This document shows, piece after piece, positions 14,298 through 22,444 of a stretch of DNA of 22,445 nucleotides. The notes under the pieces were generated by a model. The model made no database searches. It worked only from the letters and a program-made list of their open reading frames with translations, and was not told the DNA's origin. The DNA comes from CAYJAD01 sp964372165 (GTDB lineage Bacteria > Desulfobacterota > Desulfovibrionia > Desulfovibrionales > Desulfovibrionaceae). The stretch lies in the NCBI GenBank assembly GCA_964372165.1, contig CAYJPT010000022.1, forward strand, positions 1 to 22,445, read 5' to 3'. The stretch's first letter is position 1; every line of letters starts with the position of its first letter. The translations under genes were made by a program, and so were the position numbers.

Positions 14298-15296
14298 TTA
14301 GGGTTGAGGTGCAAAATCAAGCAAGCTGTGTGCTAATTCAACGTCCTTGCTAATGCGCAAGGTTAATTCATCTACATTAGAAAAGCGTTGTTCATCACGT
14401 ATACGTTGTACAAAAGCAAGGCTAATGTCCTTGCCATACATATTATGCTTGCCTTCAAGTAAAAAGCTTTCTATGGAAAGTTCATTATTTTCAAAAGTTG
14501 GTGCAAAGCCAATATTTGTTACGGCAGGAAAAGTACTTTTTGCTTCAGGGGTGGGACAATTTTTATCAGATTGTATATGACTTTGCGCTGAAATATTTGT
14601 TATCTCAATCCAAGTGGCATAAACACCTTGACGTGGTAATGTTGCATATTGTGTTTGTATATTGGCAGTTGGAAAACCTAAACCAGATCCACGCCCATGC
14701 CCATGTACAACTGTACCTGTTAAAGTAAAATAACGACCAAGCAAGGCTTGTACGTCCCACACTTCACCAGCACGTATTAAGTCTCGTACACGAGTTGAGC
14801 TAACTACGGCATCAAGCACAATAACTGGTGGAATTTGTTCCACATCAAAACCATACTTTATACCAAGTGTGCGCAGTACATCTACATTTCCTGCTCTATT
14901 TTTACCAAGGGAAAAGTCGTAACCAATCACTAAGTGACGACAATTTAAAGGTACAAGAACATGCTTTACAAATTCTTCTGGGCTAAGAGCTGCAATCTCT
15001 CGATTAAAAGGAAGCTCAAGGGTTAACTCTATGCCATGCAAGGCAAAAAGGCGTATACGCTCTTGCTGCGGTGTAATTAGCGAAGGCGCCCTAACTCCAG
15101 CAAGAACGGCCAAAGGGTGGGGGCTAAAGGTAACAACTGTTGGCATAAGTTGTTTTTGTGCGGACTTTTCAAGTGTCCTTCGTAATAGACTTTGATGCCC
15201 AACATGTACGCCATCAAAGTTTCCAATAGTTATACACGTGCCAGTACAATGTGAACTTGAAAAATCAAAGGAATTAGGCGATGTAATAAGATGCAT
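14298..15296 (-). CDS. ribF: Bifunctional riboflavin kinase / FAD synthetase
   Basis: RibF converts riboflavin to FMN and then FAD. The 332-aa protein has the N-terminal nucleotidyltransferase half with GNFDGVHVGH (25-34) and TFSPHP (56-61). The GYDFSLGKNRAG block and SSTRVRDLI follow. The C-terminal kinase half has the TGTVVHGHGRGSGLGFPTAN flavin/ATP loop and the GVYATWIEI strand. Length is normal for the family. The kinase domain has an extra stretch (about residues 237-256, around the SDKNCPTPEAKSTFPAV region) that may be a loop insertion. It starts 2 nt after the stop of the 156-aa gene upstream, so it belongs to the helicase-led operon. The U32 gene follows 25 nt later. Confidence 0.95.
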   Translation of the reverse strand: MHLITSPNSFDFSSSHCTGTCITIGNFDGVHVGHQSLLRRTLEKSAQKQLMPTVVTFSPHPLAVLAGVRAPSLITPQQERIRLFALHGIELTLELPFNREIAALSPEEFVKHVLVPLNCRHLVIGYDFSLGKNRAGNVDVLRTLGIKYGFDVEQIPPVIVLDAVVSSTRVRDLIRAGEVWDVQALLGRYFTLTGTVVHGHGRGSGLGFPTANIQTQYATLPRQGVYATWIEITNISAQSHIQSDKNCPTPEAKSTFPAVTNIGFAPTFENNELSIESFLLEGKHNMYGKDISLAFVQRIRDEQRFSNVDELTLRISKDVELAHSLLDFAPQP

Positions 15297-15298
15297 GG

Positions 15299-15769
15299 CT
15301 ACACAAGACGTCGAAAAATTGTATTATAATGATTACGTAAAACCAACGATAGGCGCAAAATTTCAGCTTTGAGATCAGAATCATCAACGCTGACAAATGA
15401 CAATAAATGCCTGCTAACTTGGCTAAAATTTTGATCTCCATTACTGATTAGCATATCTCTATATGCTTGTATTGTTGTTGAAGTCGTACTTTGTTGTTTT
15501 GCAGGTATTTTTTGAATGTACTTATCCAAAAAACATTGAAAAATAATTTGCGTCTGATCAGGAAAAGAACGCTCAAGGGTTAAGGCCCAAAGTCCAATAT
15601 AGGTTGCCTCAAGCTCTCTTAATAATCGCTTACGCAAAGAACGATCAAAAATCCCAACTTTAAATATCTGTAAATCTTGAGTGAAATTTGTTGTTTCTAA
15701 AAGGGCTGCAAAACTATCTGCTACCTCATCTGGCACAATAGTTAGTGCAGTTGGTTGATTTTCAGTCAT
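15299..15769 (-). CDS. Conserved-looking hypothetical protein, 156 aa
   Basis: I do not recognise this family. The protein is soluble and mostly helical by composition, with no signal peptide, no membrane segment and only one Cys. Features are a Leu/Arg-rich helix, DRSLRKRLLRELEATYIGLW (42-61), and a C-terminal LKAEILRLSLVLRNHYNTIFRRLV helix. A Ser/Thr linker (about 95-103) divides it. Its ATG overlaps the helicase stop in ATGA (15766-15769), with GGGGAG upstream, and its stop lies 2 nt before ribF, so it is translationally coupled on both sides. That tight setting is the strongest sign that it is real and functions with, or at the dose of, the helicase. No function can be given. Confidence 0.75.
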   Translation of the reverse strand: MTENQPTALTIVPDEVADSFAALLETTNFTQDLQIFKVGIFDRSLRKRLLRELEATYIGLWALTLERSFPDQTQIIFQCFLDKYIQKIPAKQQSTTSTTIQAYRDMLISNGDQNFSQVSRHLLSFVSVDDSDLKAEILRLSLVLRNHYNTIFRRLV

Positions 15770-17289
15770 TGCCGCTCCCCTTTACCTTGAACTTTTTTTC
15801 TTCGTCTAGTGTTACGTTTACGCTTCTCACCTGTTTGGGCATTATCTTGTCCCAAGGGAGCTACTTGTACTGTCAAGCTTTCTTGATAGCAAGCATCCAA
15901 AAGCATGCTTATTAAGTCGTATTGCATGGTAGTATTTTGAGTTTTTATGTCTACAGCATCATCCGGTTGCAGTATTTTTTGGGCAATAGGGGCAAAGCGG
16001 CGTATCCTCTCTCGTTCAAGTCCTGTTAGTTTACGTTGTCTTGCTTCCAAGATGGCTGTTAAACGTTGCCCAACTGCCAGTGATACATCTTCGTCAGAAG
16101 GATTTACATGCATTATCATTGGTATATTAAATTTTTTTCCTATACGCTCTAATTCCATTTTTTCCATCACATCTACAAGGCTTATAACCATACCTGCAGC
16201 TCCAGCACGCCCAGTGCGCCCAGCACGGTGTATATAGCTTTCGTGGTCTTCTGGTACTTCATAAAGCAAAACATGTGAAAGATCTGGTATATCAATACCT
16301 CGTGCCGCAACATCAGTTGCTACTAGGAAGCGCAAAGACCCTTTACGAATTTTTTGTAAAACGCTTTCTCTGCGGCTTTGTGATAAATCCGCCGAAAGAG
16401 CATCAGCATTATACCCAAAGCCTTTTAATACTTCTGCTATATAATGTACATTGGCTTTGGTATTGCAAAAGATTATGGCCGAACTTGGATTTTCTGTTTC
16501 CAAAAGCCGTATTAAGGTGCGATCTTTATCCATTGCCTTACATAAACAATACATATGCTGCACTTCGGCCACATGTACATGGTTATGCGATAATGAAAGT
16601 AAAGCTGGCACTGACATAAATTCTTCTGCAAGTTTTAACACATGAGGTGGATAGGTGGCAGAAAAAAGGCATGTTGCTACCTTGCCCCTAGGTAAATAAC
16701 GCTGAACTTCTTTCATATCAGGATAAAAACCTATGGAAAGCATGCGATCTGCTTCATCAAAGATTAAGACACGCAATACATCAAGGCTAAGGCTACGTCG
16801 CAATAGATGATCTAAAATGCGCCCCGGTGTTCCAATTACCAATTGAGCACCAGATTTTAATGCTTCATTTTGTTTAGCATATCCTACACCACCATACACT
16901 GCGGCTGCATTAATGCCCGTACCTGTAAAAATAATTTTAGCTTCACGTTCAACTTGCAAGGCAAGTTCACGCGTAGGCACAAGAATCAAAGCTTGCACAA
17001 CTTTACGTTCAGGAGATAAATGGCGCAAAAGCGGCAAAAGATATGTGCCTGTTTTTCCACTGCCGGTGCGTGACTGCACCATTAAATCTCTACGTGCCAG
17101 AAGATATGGTAAGGATAATTCCTGCACAGACATAAGCTTAGTCCAACCAGCACGAGCGCAAGCCTCTTGTAATATAGGCGGAAGTTCTTCCAAGCAAGTG
17201 CTAGGTAAAGCATTTTCTGGTTCATGTACGTTTATTGTACCATTAGTGGTACAACATTCATCTGAAACCAGAGTGTAACTCTGTGCCAT
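15766..17289 (-). CDS. DEAD-box ATP-dependent RNA helicase
   Basis: The 507-aa protein contains the full DEAD-box motif set. It has Walker A SRTGSGKT (73-80), PTREL (105-109), GG (133-134), TPGR (154-157), DEAD (178-181) and SAT (210-212). The second RecA domain carries IIFCNTK, ATDVAARGIDIP and HRAGRTGRAG (354-363). A C-terminal extension of about 120 aa ends in a very basic KRKRNTRRRKK tail (from about 489), a likely RNA-binding anchor as in RhlE- or CsdA-type helicases. It should remodel RNA duplexes in ribosome assembly or mRNA turnover. The start ATG 17289 has GAGGA 4 nt upstream. It is the first gene of the minus-strand operon leading to ribF and the U32 gene. The exact subfamily (rhlE, deaD, srmB) is not certain. 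Confidence 0.93.
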   Translation of the reverse strand: MAQSYTLVSDECCTTNGTINVHEPENALPSTCLEELPPILQEACARAGWTKLMSVQELSLPYLLARRDLMVQSRTGSGKTGTYLLPLLRHLSPERKVVQALILVPTRELALQVEREAKIIFTGTGINAAAVYGGVGYAKQNEALKSGAQLVIGTPGRILDHLLRRSLSLDVLRVLIFDEADRMLSIGFYPDMKEVQRYLPRGKVATCLFSATYPPHVLKLAEEFMSVPALLSLSHNHVHVAEVQHMYCLCKAMDKDRTLIRLLETENPSSAIIFCNTKANVHYIAEVLKGFGYNADALSADLSQSRRESVLQKIRKGSLRFLVATDVAARGIDIPDLSHVLLYEVPEDHESYIHRAGRTGRAGAAGMVISLVDVMEKMELERIGKKFNIPMIMHVNPSDEDVSLAVGQRLTAILEARQRKLTGLERERIRRFAPIAQKILQPDDAVDIKTQNTTMQYDLISMLLDACYQESLTVQVAPLGQDNAQTGEKRKRNTRRRKKVQGKGERQ

Positions 17290-17307
17290 AAAATCCTCAT
17301 TTAATAA

Positions 17308-17313
17308 ATTATA
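17308..17313 (-). promoter_or_regulatory. Candidate -10 element of the helicase operon
   Basis: On the minus strand a perfect TATAAT lies 18 bases before the ATG, giving a very short leader that includes GAGGA. No good -35 is present at normal distance (CCCTTG at 17 nt), so this is tentative. Confidence 0.3.
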
Positions 17314-17710
17314 TTAGATGCAACATATTGCAAGGGCTGCAATATTAGAGTGAAAACATAGCTTGTACAGGTAGATTTAGCATATGCTGTAGATTTTAGC
17401 AATGTAAGAATATAGCTAGAATTTGATAATAGTTTTAATTTTAAGCTTTTATATGCATATTTAATAATGAACTAACTCTTTGTTGGTTTAAAGTTTTAAC
17501 TCATAGCAGGCAATCATTCTATAATTAATATATATCTATTTGTTTGGTAACTAAAAAATTTTATTTTATATTAAGTTGGAGTTTTATCATAATTAATATG
17601 CCACTTTTGTTAATATCTTATAATTATACATATAATTATTTTAGAGCTTATTTTTTGATTTTATTTTTCAGCACAAACAAACATTTTACAATTGGTATAT
17701 ACTTATTCGC

Positions 17711-17739
17711 TTGGCAAGTGAAATATTTTATTCTACACT
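17711..17739 (+). promoter_or_regulatory. Candidate promoter of nfnAB
   Basis: TTGGCA (17711-17716) and TACACT (17734-17739) are separated by exactly 17 nt. A start near 17746 would give a leader of about 50 nt ending in AAGGAG 7 nt before the nfnA ATG. Confidence 0.45.
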
Positions 17740-17794
17740 GAATTTGTGTTTTTGTCATAATTGACATATCCCCTATTCATAAGGAGTATCAAGT

Positions 17795-18634
17795 ATGCCC
17801 ACTCCCATACTGAGTAAAGAGTTTTTAATCCCTGGAAAGACAAGTAAGTTTATTCTAGATGCCCCCCATATTGCTAAAAAAGCACAGCCTGGACATTTTA
17901 TCATGTTGCGGGTTTGCCCAGAGGGTGAGCGCATCCCATTAACCATTGCTGACGTTGACGCTGAAGCAGGCACTATTACCATTGTTTATATTGTGCTTGG
18001 CAAAAGTACAGCCCAAATGGAAACACTTAAGCAAGGTGATAACCTTTATGATGTATGTGGCCCTCTTGGTAAAGCAACACATATTGAAAAAAAGGGAACA
18101 ATTATATGTATCGGTGGCGGTACAGGAATTGCGGCTATGCACCACATAGCCAAAGGGCATCATAATGCTGGTAATAAAGTTATAGGGATTATTGGCGCAC
18201 GTAGTCATGACCTTTTATTATTTGAATCGGAGCTAAAATCTTTTGTAGATGAGCTTTTAATTTCAACAGATGATGGAAGCTACGGCACTAAAGGCTTGGT
18301 TACGAATTTGCTATTAGAACGTCTTGAAAAGGACAAAGATGTGGCAGAGGTAGTGGCTGTAGGTCCAGTACCTATGATGGCAGCAGTAGCAGCAACCACG
18401 AAACCATTTAATACATTAACCACTGTGAGTTTGAATCCCATTATGGTGGATGGTATTGGTATGTGTGGAGCTTGTCGAGTTACTGTTGATGGCAAAACTA
18501 AGTTTGCCTGCGTAGACGGACCTGAGTTTGATGGTCACAAGGTTGATTTTGCAGAGCTTCGTCGTCGGTTAAATGCCTTTGCCGAGCAAGAAAAAGTATC
18601 CTTTAGCCATTATAGGTGTAATTGCCATGAGTAA
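17795..18634 (+). CDS. nfnA: NADH-dependent reduced ferredoxin:NADP+ oxidoreductase, small subunit
   Basis: NfnA is the FAD/[2Fe-2S] subunit of the cytoplasmic NfnAB complex, which couples NADPH, NADH and ferredoxin by electron bifurcation; older names are sulfide dehydrogenase or ferredoxin-NADP reductase subunit alpha. The 279-aa protein has the flavodoxin-reductase FAD motif RIPLTIAD (46-53), nucleotide loop GGGTGIAA (107-114) and VGPVPMM (189-195). Its C-terminal cluster motif is MCGACRV (C224, C227) with C239. Asp219 sits in the position expected for the unusual Asp ligand of NfnA. Extra C-terminal cysteines (CNCH, 275-278) are of unknown meaning. Ribosome-binding site AAGGAG lies 7 nt before the ATG. 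The stop overlaps the nfnB start in ATGAGTAA. Confidence 0.92.
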   Translation: MPTPILSKEFLIPGKTSKFILDAPHIAKKAQPGHFIMLRVCPEGERIPLTIADVDAEAGTITIVYIVLGKSTAQMETLKQGDNLYDVCGPLGKATHIEKKGTIICIGGGTGIAAMHHIAKGHHNAGNKVIGIIGARSHDLLLFESELKSFVDELLISTDDGSYGTKGLVTNLLLERLEKDKDVAEVVAVGPVPMMAAVAATTKPFNTLTTVSLNPIMVDGIGMCGACRVTVDGKTKFACVDGPEFDGHKVDFAELRRRLNAFAEQEKVSFSHYRCNCHE

Positions 18635-20090
18635 GAAACAATCACCACCACAAGAAGACAAAGTTAAAAAGCCATTTAAGCCAAAAAAAGTTTTAGCTCC
18701 TCGTATGCCAATGCCTTGTCAAGATCCAGAGGTACGTAAGCGTAATTTTGAAGAGGTGAGCCTTGGTTATAGTCATAAAATGGCTATCATGGAAGCAAAG
18801 CGTTGCTTACAATGTAAAAAACCAAAATGTGTACTTGGTTGCCCCGTTGAAGTGCCTATACCAGAGTTTATAGCATCCGTAGCACGTGGCGACATGGATT
18901 CAGCTTATAGAATTATTAAAAGCACCAATAGCTTACCAGCAGTATGTGGTAGAGTTTGCCCGCAAGAAATACAGTGCGAAGGTAAATGCATTCTGAATGC
19001 CAAAAAGCAACCTATTGCCATAGGACGTTTAGAGCGATTTGTGGCTGATAATTATATTGCAACCTCTGCTTGTGAACAAGTTACAGGTACAAATTCTTGT
19101 GCCTTACCCATATCAGGGCTAAAGGTAGCTTGTTTAGGGTCAGGGCCTGCTTCACTAACCGTAGCAGGATACCTAGCAGCTAATGGTATTAAAGTTGATG
19201 TGTACGAAGCCCTGCATGAGCCTGGCGGTGTATTGGTTTATGGTATTCCAACCTTTCGTTTACCAAAGGACGTGGTAAGTGTTGAGTTGGATGGGTTGCG
19301 TTTAACCGGTGTTGATTTTCACCTGAATTGGGTAGGTGGGCGTACCATTACAGTACAAGACTTATTTGATGATGGCTATAATGCTGTATTTATTGGAGTT
19401 GGGGCAGGCTTGCCTTCATTTTTAGATATACCTGGTGAAAATTATGTAGGTGTGTTTTCTGCCAATGAGTATCTTACCCGTGCAAACCTTGGGCGTGCCT
19501 ATGATTTTCCAAATACAGATACTCCTTTTTACCCAGGGCAAAATGTAACTGTTTTTGGCGCAGGTAATGTGGCAATGGACGCAGCACGTACAGCTATGCG
19601 TTTAGGTGCTGAATCTGTTCATATTGTCTACCGACGCACACGGGATGAAATGCCAGCTCGTCTTGAAGAAATTGAACATGCTGAGGAGGAGGGCATTGAA
19701 TTAGAGCTGCTGGCCTCACCGGTACAATTTAATGGTGATGATAAACTGAACTTAAAGTCTGTTACTTTACAGCGTATGCAACTTGGAGAGCCTGACAGCT
19801 CAGGTCGCCGCCGTCCTGAACCTATAGAAGGTGATGTATATGAGCTTACTACTGACTTAGCAATTATAGCCCTTGGCACACAGGCAAATCCAATTTTGCT
19901 TGAAGCAACCCCTGAGCTTAAACTTAATAAATGGGGATATATTATAGCGGATGAACAAACTGGTGAAACATCTATTCCTAATGTTTTTGCAGGTGGGGAT
20001 ATTGTGACAGGTGCTGCTACCGTTATTTTGGCTATGGGTGCAGGGCGCAAAGCTGCTCAAGAAATTTGTAAGCGTTTACTTAAGAGGTAA
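18627..20090 (+). CDS. nfnB: NADH-dependent reduced ferredoxin:NADP+ oxidoreductase, large subunit (GltD-like)
   Basis: NfnB carries the bifurcating FAD and two [4Fe-4S] clusters and binds NADPH. Such genes are often mislabelled glutamate synthase small subunit. The 487-aa protein has the N-terminal cluster region with C60, C63, C68 and C72 (RCLQCKKPKCVLGC), then C107, C111, C117 and C121. The FAD loop GSGPASL (171-177) and the EPGGVLVYGIPTFRLPK block follow. The second Rossmann motif is VFGAGNVAMDAART, and the C-terminus has FAGGDIVTGAATVILAMGAGRKAA. No GltB-type large subunit is nearby, and the nfnA partner directly upstream settles the assignment. The frame is open to 18573, but ATG 18627, with AGGTG 9 nt upstream and an 8-nt overlap with the nfnA stop, is the probable start. 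Confidence 0.93.
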   Translation: MSKKQSPPQEDKVKKPFKPKKVLAPRMPMPCQDPEVRKRNFEEVSLGYSHKMAIMEAKRCLQCKKPKCVLGCPVEVPIPEFIASVARGDMDSAYRIIKSTNSLPAVCGRVCPQEIQCEGKCILNAKKQPIAIGRLERFVADNYIATSACEQVTGTNSCALPISGLKVACLGSGPASLTVAGYLAANGIKVDVYEALHEPGGVLVYGIPTFRLPKDVVSVELDGLRLTGVDFHLNWVGGRTITVQDLFDDGYNAVFIGVGAGLPSFLDIPGENYVGVFSANEYLTRANLGRAYDFPNTDTPFYPGQNVTVFGAGNVAMDAARTAMRLGAESVHIVYRRTRDEMPARLEEIEHAEEEGIELELLASPVQFNGDDKLNLKSVTLQRMQLGEPDSSGRRRPEPIEGDVYELTTDLAIIALGTQANPILLEATPELKLNKWGYIIADEQTGETSIPNVFAGGDIVTGAATVILAMGAGRKAAQEICKRLLKR

Positions 20091-20122
20091 TAAGTAAATA
20101 GCAACAAAAGCACTTTTGCAAT

Positions 20123-20210
20123 TTAAGACTCCTGCACTGTAAATTTTTTGTAAACTTTTTTACAATTTTCACAAAAGTATACTAAAAAAGTAATTGTGCA
20201 GGATTCTTAA
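20123..20210 (+). repeat. Repeat R3, copy A (full length)
   Basis: This AT-rich 88-bp element has imperfect terminal inverted repeats, TTAAGACTCCTGCAC (20123-20137) and GTGCAGGATTCTTAA (20196-20210), with one mismatch. Inside are further inverted segments, such as CTTTTTTA with TAAAAAAG and TTGTAAA with TTTACAA, so the whole unit can fold into a long hairpin. It lies directly after nfnB. Copies B and C of the family lie at 11861-11948 and 12087-12121. Confidence 0.85.
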
Positions 20211-20217
20211 TTTAAGA

Positions 20218-20249
20218 TTGCCAGCCAATATCAAAATATTGGCTGGCAA
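20218..20249. terminator. Strong hairpin between convergent nfnB and cheV, possible terminator
   Basis: A perfect 14-bp stem, TTGCCAGCCAATAT (20218-20231) and ATATTGGCTGGCAA (20236-20249), has loop CAAA. On the plus strand it is followed by an A run, and on the minus strand by AATCTTAAATT, so neither direction has a normal U-tract. Its placement at a convergent junction still suggests termination or 3' end protection. Confidence 0.5.
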
Positions 20250-20310
20250 AAAAATAATGTATTTTCAACATATTGTTTAGTTTTTCAGCTTCGAATAATT
20301 ATAAAAATTA

Positions 20311-21291
20311 TTATTTTTCATTTTCCTCACGCTCACGAATAAGTGCTAGTGCGCGCTTGGCAAGGTAAGTAACCTCAGGTTTAGAAATTTGATCATCAGC
20401 TCCAACAGCAGCACCTTTATGCCTTAATTTATCCGTAATCAACGAGGAGAATAATAATACGGGAAGTTTAGAAAGTACGCTGTCTTCTTTAATACGTTTT
20501 GTTAAGTTGTGTCCATCCATCATGGGCATCTCAATATCAGATACTACCACCTGCACAAAGTCTGTAAGTGGACGGTTTTCTTCTTCAGCTCTTTCTTTAA
20601 AAGACTCTAAGCGTTCCCACGCTGCTGCCCCATGTTCAACAGCTTCAACGTCAAAGCTTGCCTTTTCTAAAAGATCTCTAAGCATTTCACGAATAAGAGC
20701 TGAGTCATCTGCAACCAAAGCACGATAACGTTTGCTAGTATCAATTTCTTCACCTAAATCATCAAGACGCAAGGTCAATGATGGATTAAGGTTAGCAACA
20801 ATTTTTTCTAAATCTAGCAAGAATACAATACGCTCTTCAAGTCTGACCACACCAATTACAGTATAATTTGAAACCTGTGACACGTATGAACTTGGTGCTT
20901 CAACTTCTTCCCAAGAAATACGGTGAATACGGTTTACACCTGAAACCATAAATGCTGTAGTCACACAGTTAAACTCTGTAACAATGGTTTTGGGTTCCTC
21001 ATCAGTGGTGGCATGTTCCTTGCCTAGCCACATGGAAAGATCTACCAGTGGGATAATTTGCGAACGCAAATTAAATGCACCAAGTACACAAGGGTGTTGC
21101 ACTTCTGGTAGCTCCGTCACTTTTGGCATACGGATAATCTCAAGAACTTTTGCCACATTGACGCCATAATATCCACGATATGGCTCTTCAAGTGGAGTAC
21201 CATCTTCCGCATAGTTTTTTTCTTCAATGAAAAATTCAACTATTTCAAGCTCATTTGTGCCGGCTTCCAGCAATATGTTGGTCTGTGTCAT
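20311..21291 (-). CDS. cheV: Chemotaxis protein CheV (CheW-receiver fusion)
   Basis: CheV couples chemoreceptors to CheA and can be adapted by phosphorylation. The 326-aa protein has an N-terminal CheW domain (about 14-170) with the typical YYGVNVAKVLEIIRMPKVTELP and GAFNLRSQIIPLVDL strands. A C-terminal response-regulator receiver (about 190-322) has acidic pair D195/D196 in VADDS, phosphoacceptor D252 in SDIEMPMMDG, S282 and K304 in SKPE, so the phosphorylation site is complete. No output domain follows. GAGGA lies 7-8 nt before the ATG. It stands apart from other chemotaxis genes here, has its own promoter and converges with nfnB. Confidence 0.95.
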   Translation of the reverse strand: MTQTNILLEAGTNELEIVEFFIEEKNYAEDGTPLEEPYRGYYGVNVAKVLEIIRMPKVTELPEVQHPCVLGAFNLRSQIIPLVDLSMWLGKEHATTDEEPKTIVTEFNCVTTAFMVSGVNRIHRISWEEVEAPSSYVSQVSNYTVIGVVRLEERIVFLLDLEKIVANLNPSLTLRLDDLGEEIDTSKRYRALVADDSALIREMLRDLLEKASFDVEAVEHGAAAWERLESFKERAEEENRPLTDFVQVVVSDIEMPMMDGHNLTKRIKEDSVLSKLPVLLFSSLITDKLRHKGAAVGADDQISKPEVTYLAKRALALIREREENEK

Positions 21292-21341
21292 AAATTAATT
21301 CCTCGTTATCAGGCCACTTACAAACAATTTGCTTCATTAAT

Positions 21342-21370
21342 TGTAAAATGTCAAACTACTAAGTTGTCAA
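21342..21370 (-). promoter_or_regulatory. Promoter of cheV
   Basis: On the minus strand a perfect TTGACA (21370-21365) is followed after 17 nt by TTTACA (21347-21342), or after 19 nt by TACAAT (21345-21340). It lies in the ispH-cheV gap and would give a leader of about 45 nt. The -35 is a full housekeeping sigma70 box, not a flagellar sigma28 or sigma54 box. Confidence 0.5.
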
Positions 21371-21396
21371 TAAAAGATGTACTTGTTCACCAGTAA

Positions 21397-22251
21397 TTAT
21401 AATTCAGTTTCCAAAAAAATATGTACAGCGTCAATAAGGCTTTTCGGCGTAGATGCGCCAGCCGTTAGACCTATTGTGCAAATTGTTTGAAAATTTTCTA
21501 ATTTTAATTCATCCACGGTCTCTATATGCCAAGTCGGAACACCCTCTGAAACAGCTAAATCAGCTAATCTACGAGTGTTTCCGCTCTCTTTTCCTCCAAC
21601 TACAATTACTGCATCAACATCATGTGCAATTTGCATTACTTCCTCTTGTCTATGTGATGTGGCATCACATATTGTAGATAGCACCGGTAATGAACCAACT
21701 TTTTGCTTTAAGTATGCTTCTATTTGTGCAAATAATTTTTTATCTTGGGTTGTTTGTGATGCAAGTACATAATTATTTTGTGGTGTAAGATTTAAGGATT
21801 GTAATTGTTGCAATGAATCGAAAATAAAAGCATCATTATGTGTATAAGACACAAGCCCACGTACTTCAGGGTGGTCAGCCTCACCAAAAAGTAGCAATAC
21901 TGTTCCTTGCTTGGTGGCTCTAGATATAGACAGTTGAGCTTTTTTTACCTTTGGGCAAGTAGCATCAATAATAGTTGCTCCTTGGGATTTTAAGGCATTT
22001 TCACTATCTTTGGGTATGCCATGCGCTCTTATTACTACACAATCACCGGCTTGTACTTCATTGGCATCGGTGATGCAATGAACACCTTGTGCAGTATAAC
22101 TTGCAAGCACTTGGGGATTATGGATTATAGGCCCAAAAGTGCATATACGCCCACCATGTACACTTTCATTTTTTATAGCTGCATCTAATTTTTGTAGGGC
22201 AAGGGCTACACCCATGCAAAATCCAGCTGTTTTGGCACGTAAAACCTTCAT
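21397..22251 (-). CDS. ispH: 4-hydroxy-3-methylbut-2-enyl diphosphate reductase
   Basis: IspH (LytB) is the last enzyme of the MEP isoprenoid pathway and makes IPP and DMAPP from HMBPP with a [4Fe-4S] cluster. The 284-aa protein has the three cluster cysteines C12 (GFCMGV), C99 (DATCPKV) and C195 (TICDATSHRQ). The substrate histidines are H44, H77 (RAHG) and H127 (DHPEV), with T168 in SQTTQD and the S223-x-N225 pair in KESGNTRRL. Length is normal. A TTG start at 22266 is possible, but ATG 22251, with GGGAG 8 nt upstream, fits the family N-terminus. cheV follows 105 nt downstream with its own promoter. Confidence 0.96.
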   Translation of the reverse strand: MKVLRAKTAGFCMGVALALQKLDAAIKNESVHGGRICTFGPIIHNPQVLASYTAQGVHCITDANEVQAGDCVVIRAHGIPKDSENALKSQGATIIDATCPKVKKAQLSISRATKQGTVLLLFGEADHPEVRGLVSYTHNDAFIFDSLQQLQSLNLTPQNNYVLASQTTQDKKLFAQIEAYLKQKVGSLPVLSTICDATSHRQEEVMQIAHDVDAVIVVGGKESGNTRRLADLAVSEGVPTWHIETVDELKLENFQTICTIGLTAGASTPKSLIDAVHIFLETEL

Positions 22252-22390
22252 GATGAATGCTCCCAATATATACCTAATCTATTAATAAAAATTAATTAAG
22301 CGATAAATAATTTTTTTACTGTGTTCAATAGTATAAAATGACATTATTTAAGGAAACGCATATTCAATCAACAAGTCAAAAAACATATTG

Positions 22391-22444
22391 CGTCGAATGA
22401 GAGCAAAAAATCACACTTTTTTGCGTCCCACAGGGCGAATGAAG
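22391..22444 (-). repeat. Repeat R2, copy at the right edge
   Basis: On the minus strand this matches 11213-11266: CTTCATTCGCCCTGTGGGAC, then GC-A6, a 6-nt loop, T6-GC, then CTCTCATTCG. In the first copy R2 is preceded by R1. Here that position would lie just beyond the window end, so an R1 unit may follow outside. Confidence 0.8.

Larger units (their letters stand above)
17290..17794. other. Divergent intergenic region between the helicase gene and nfnA
   Basis: These 505 bp are extremely AT-rich and hold the two divergent promoters at their ends. A 65-codon frame at 17544-17741 codes for an aromatic/aliphatic low-complexity peptide of the kind expected from AT-rich noise, and no Shine-Dalgarno sequence supports it. 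I see no hairpin, repeat or RNA gene in the middle. Confidence 0.6.

Noticed and set aside
17544..17741. 65-codon hydrophobic open frame between the helicase and nfnA
   Set aside because: Composition matches AT-rich noise (Phe, Ile, Tyr, Leu), there is no ribosome-binding site, and it overlaps the candidate nfnA promoter.
18627..20090. Glutamate synthase small subunit (gltD)
   Set aside because: The nfnA partner is directly upstream and translationally coupled, and no gltB large subunit is present.
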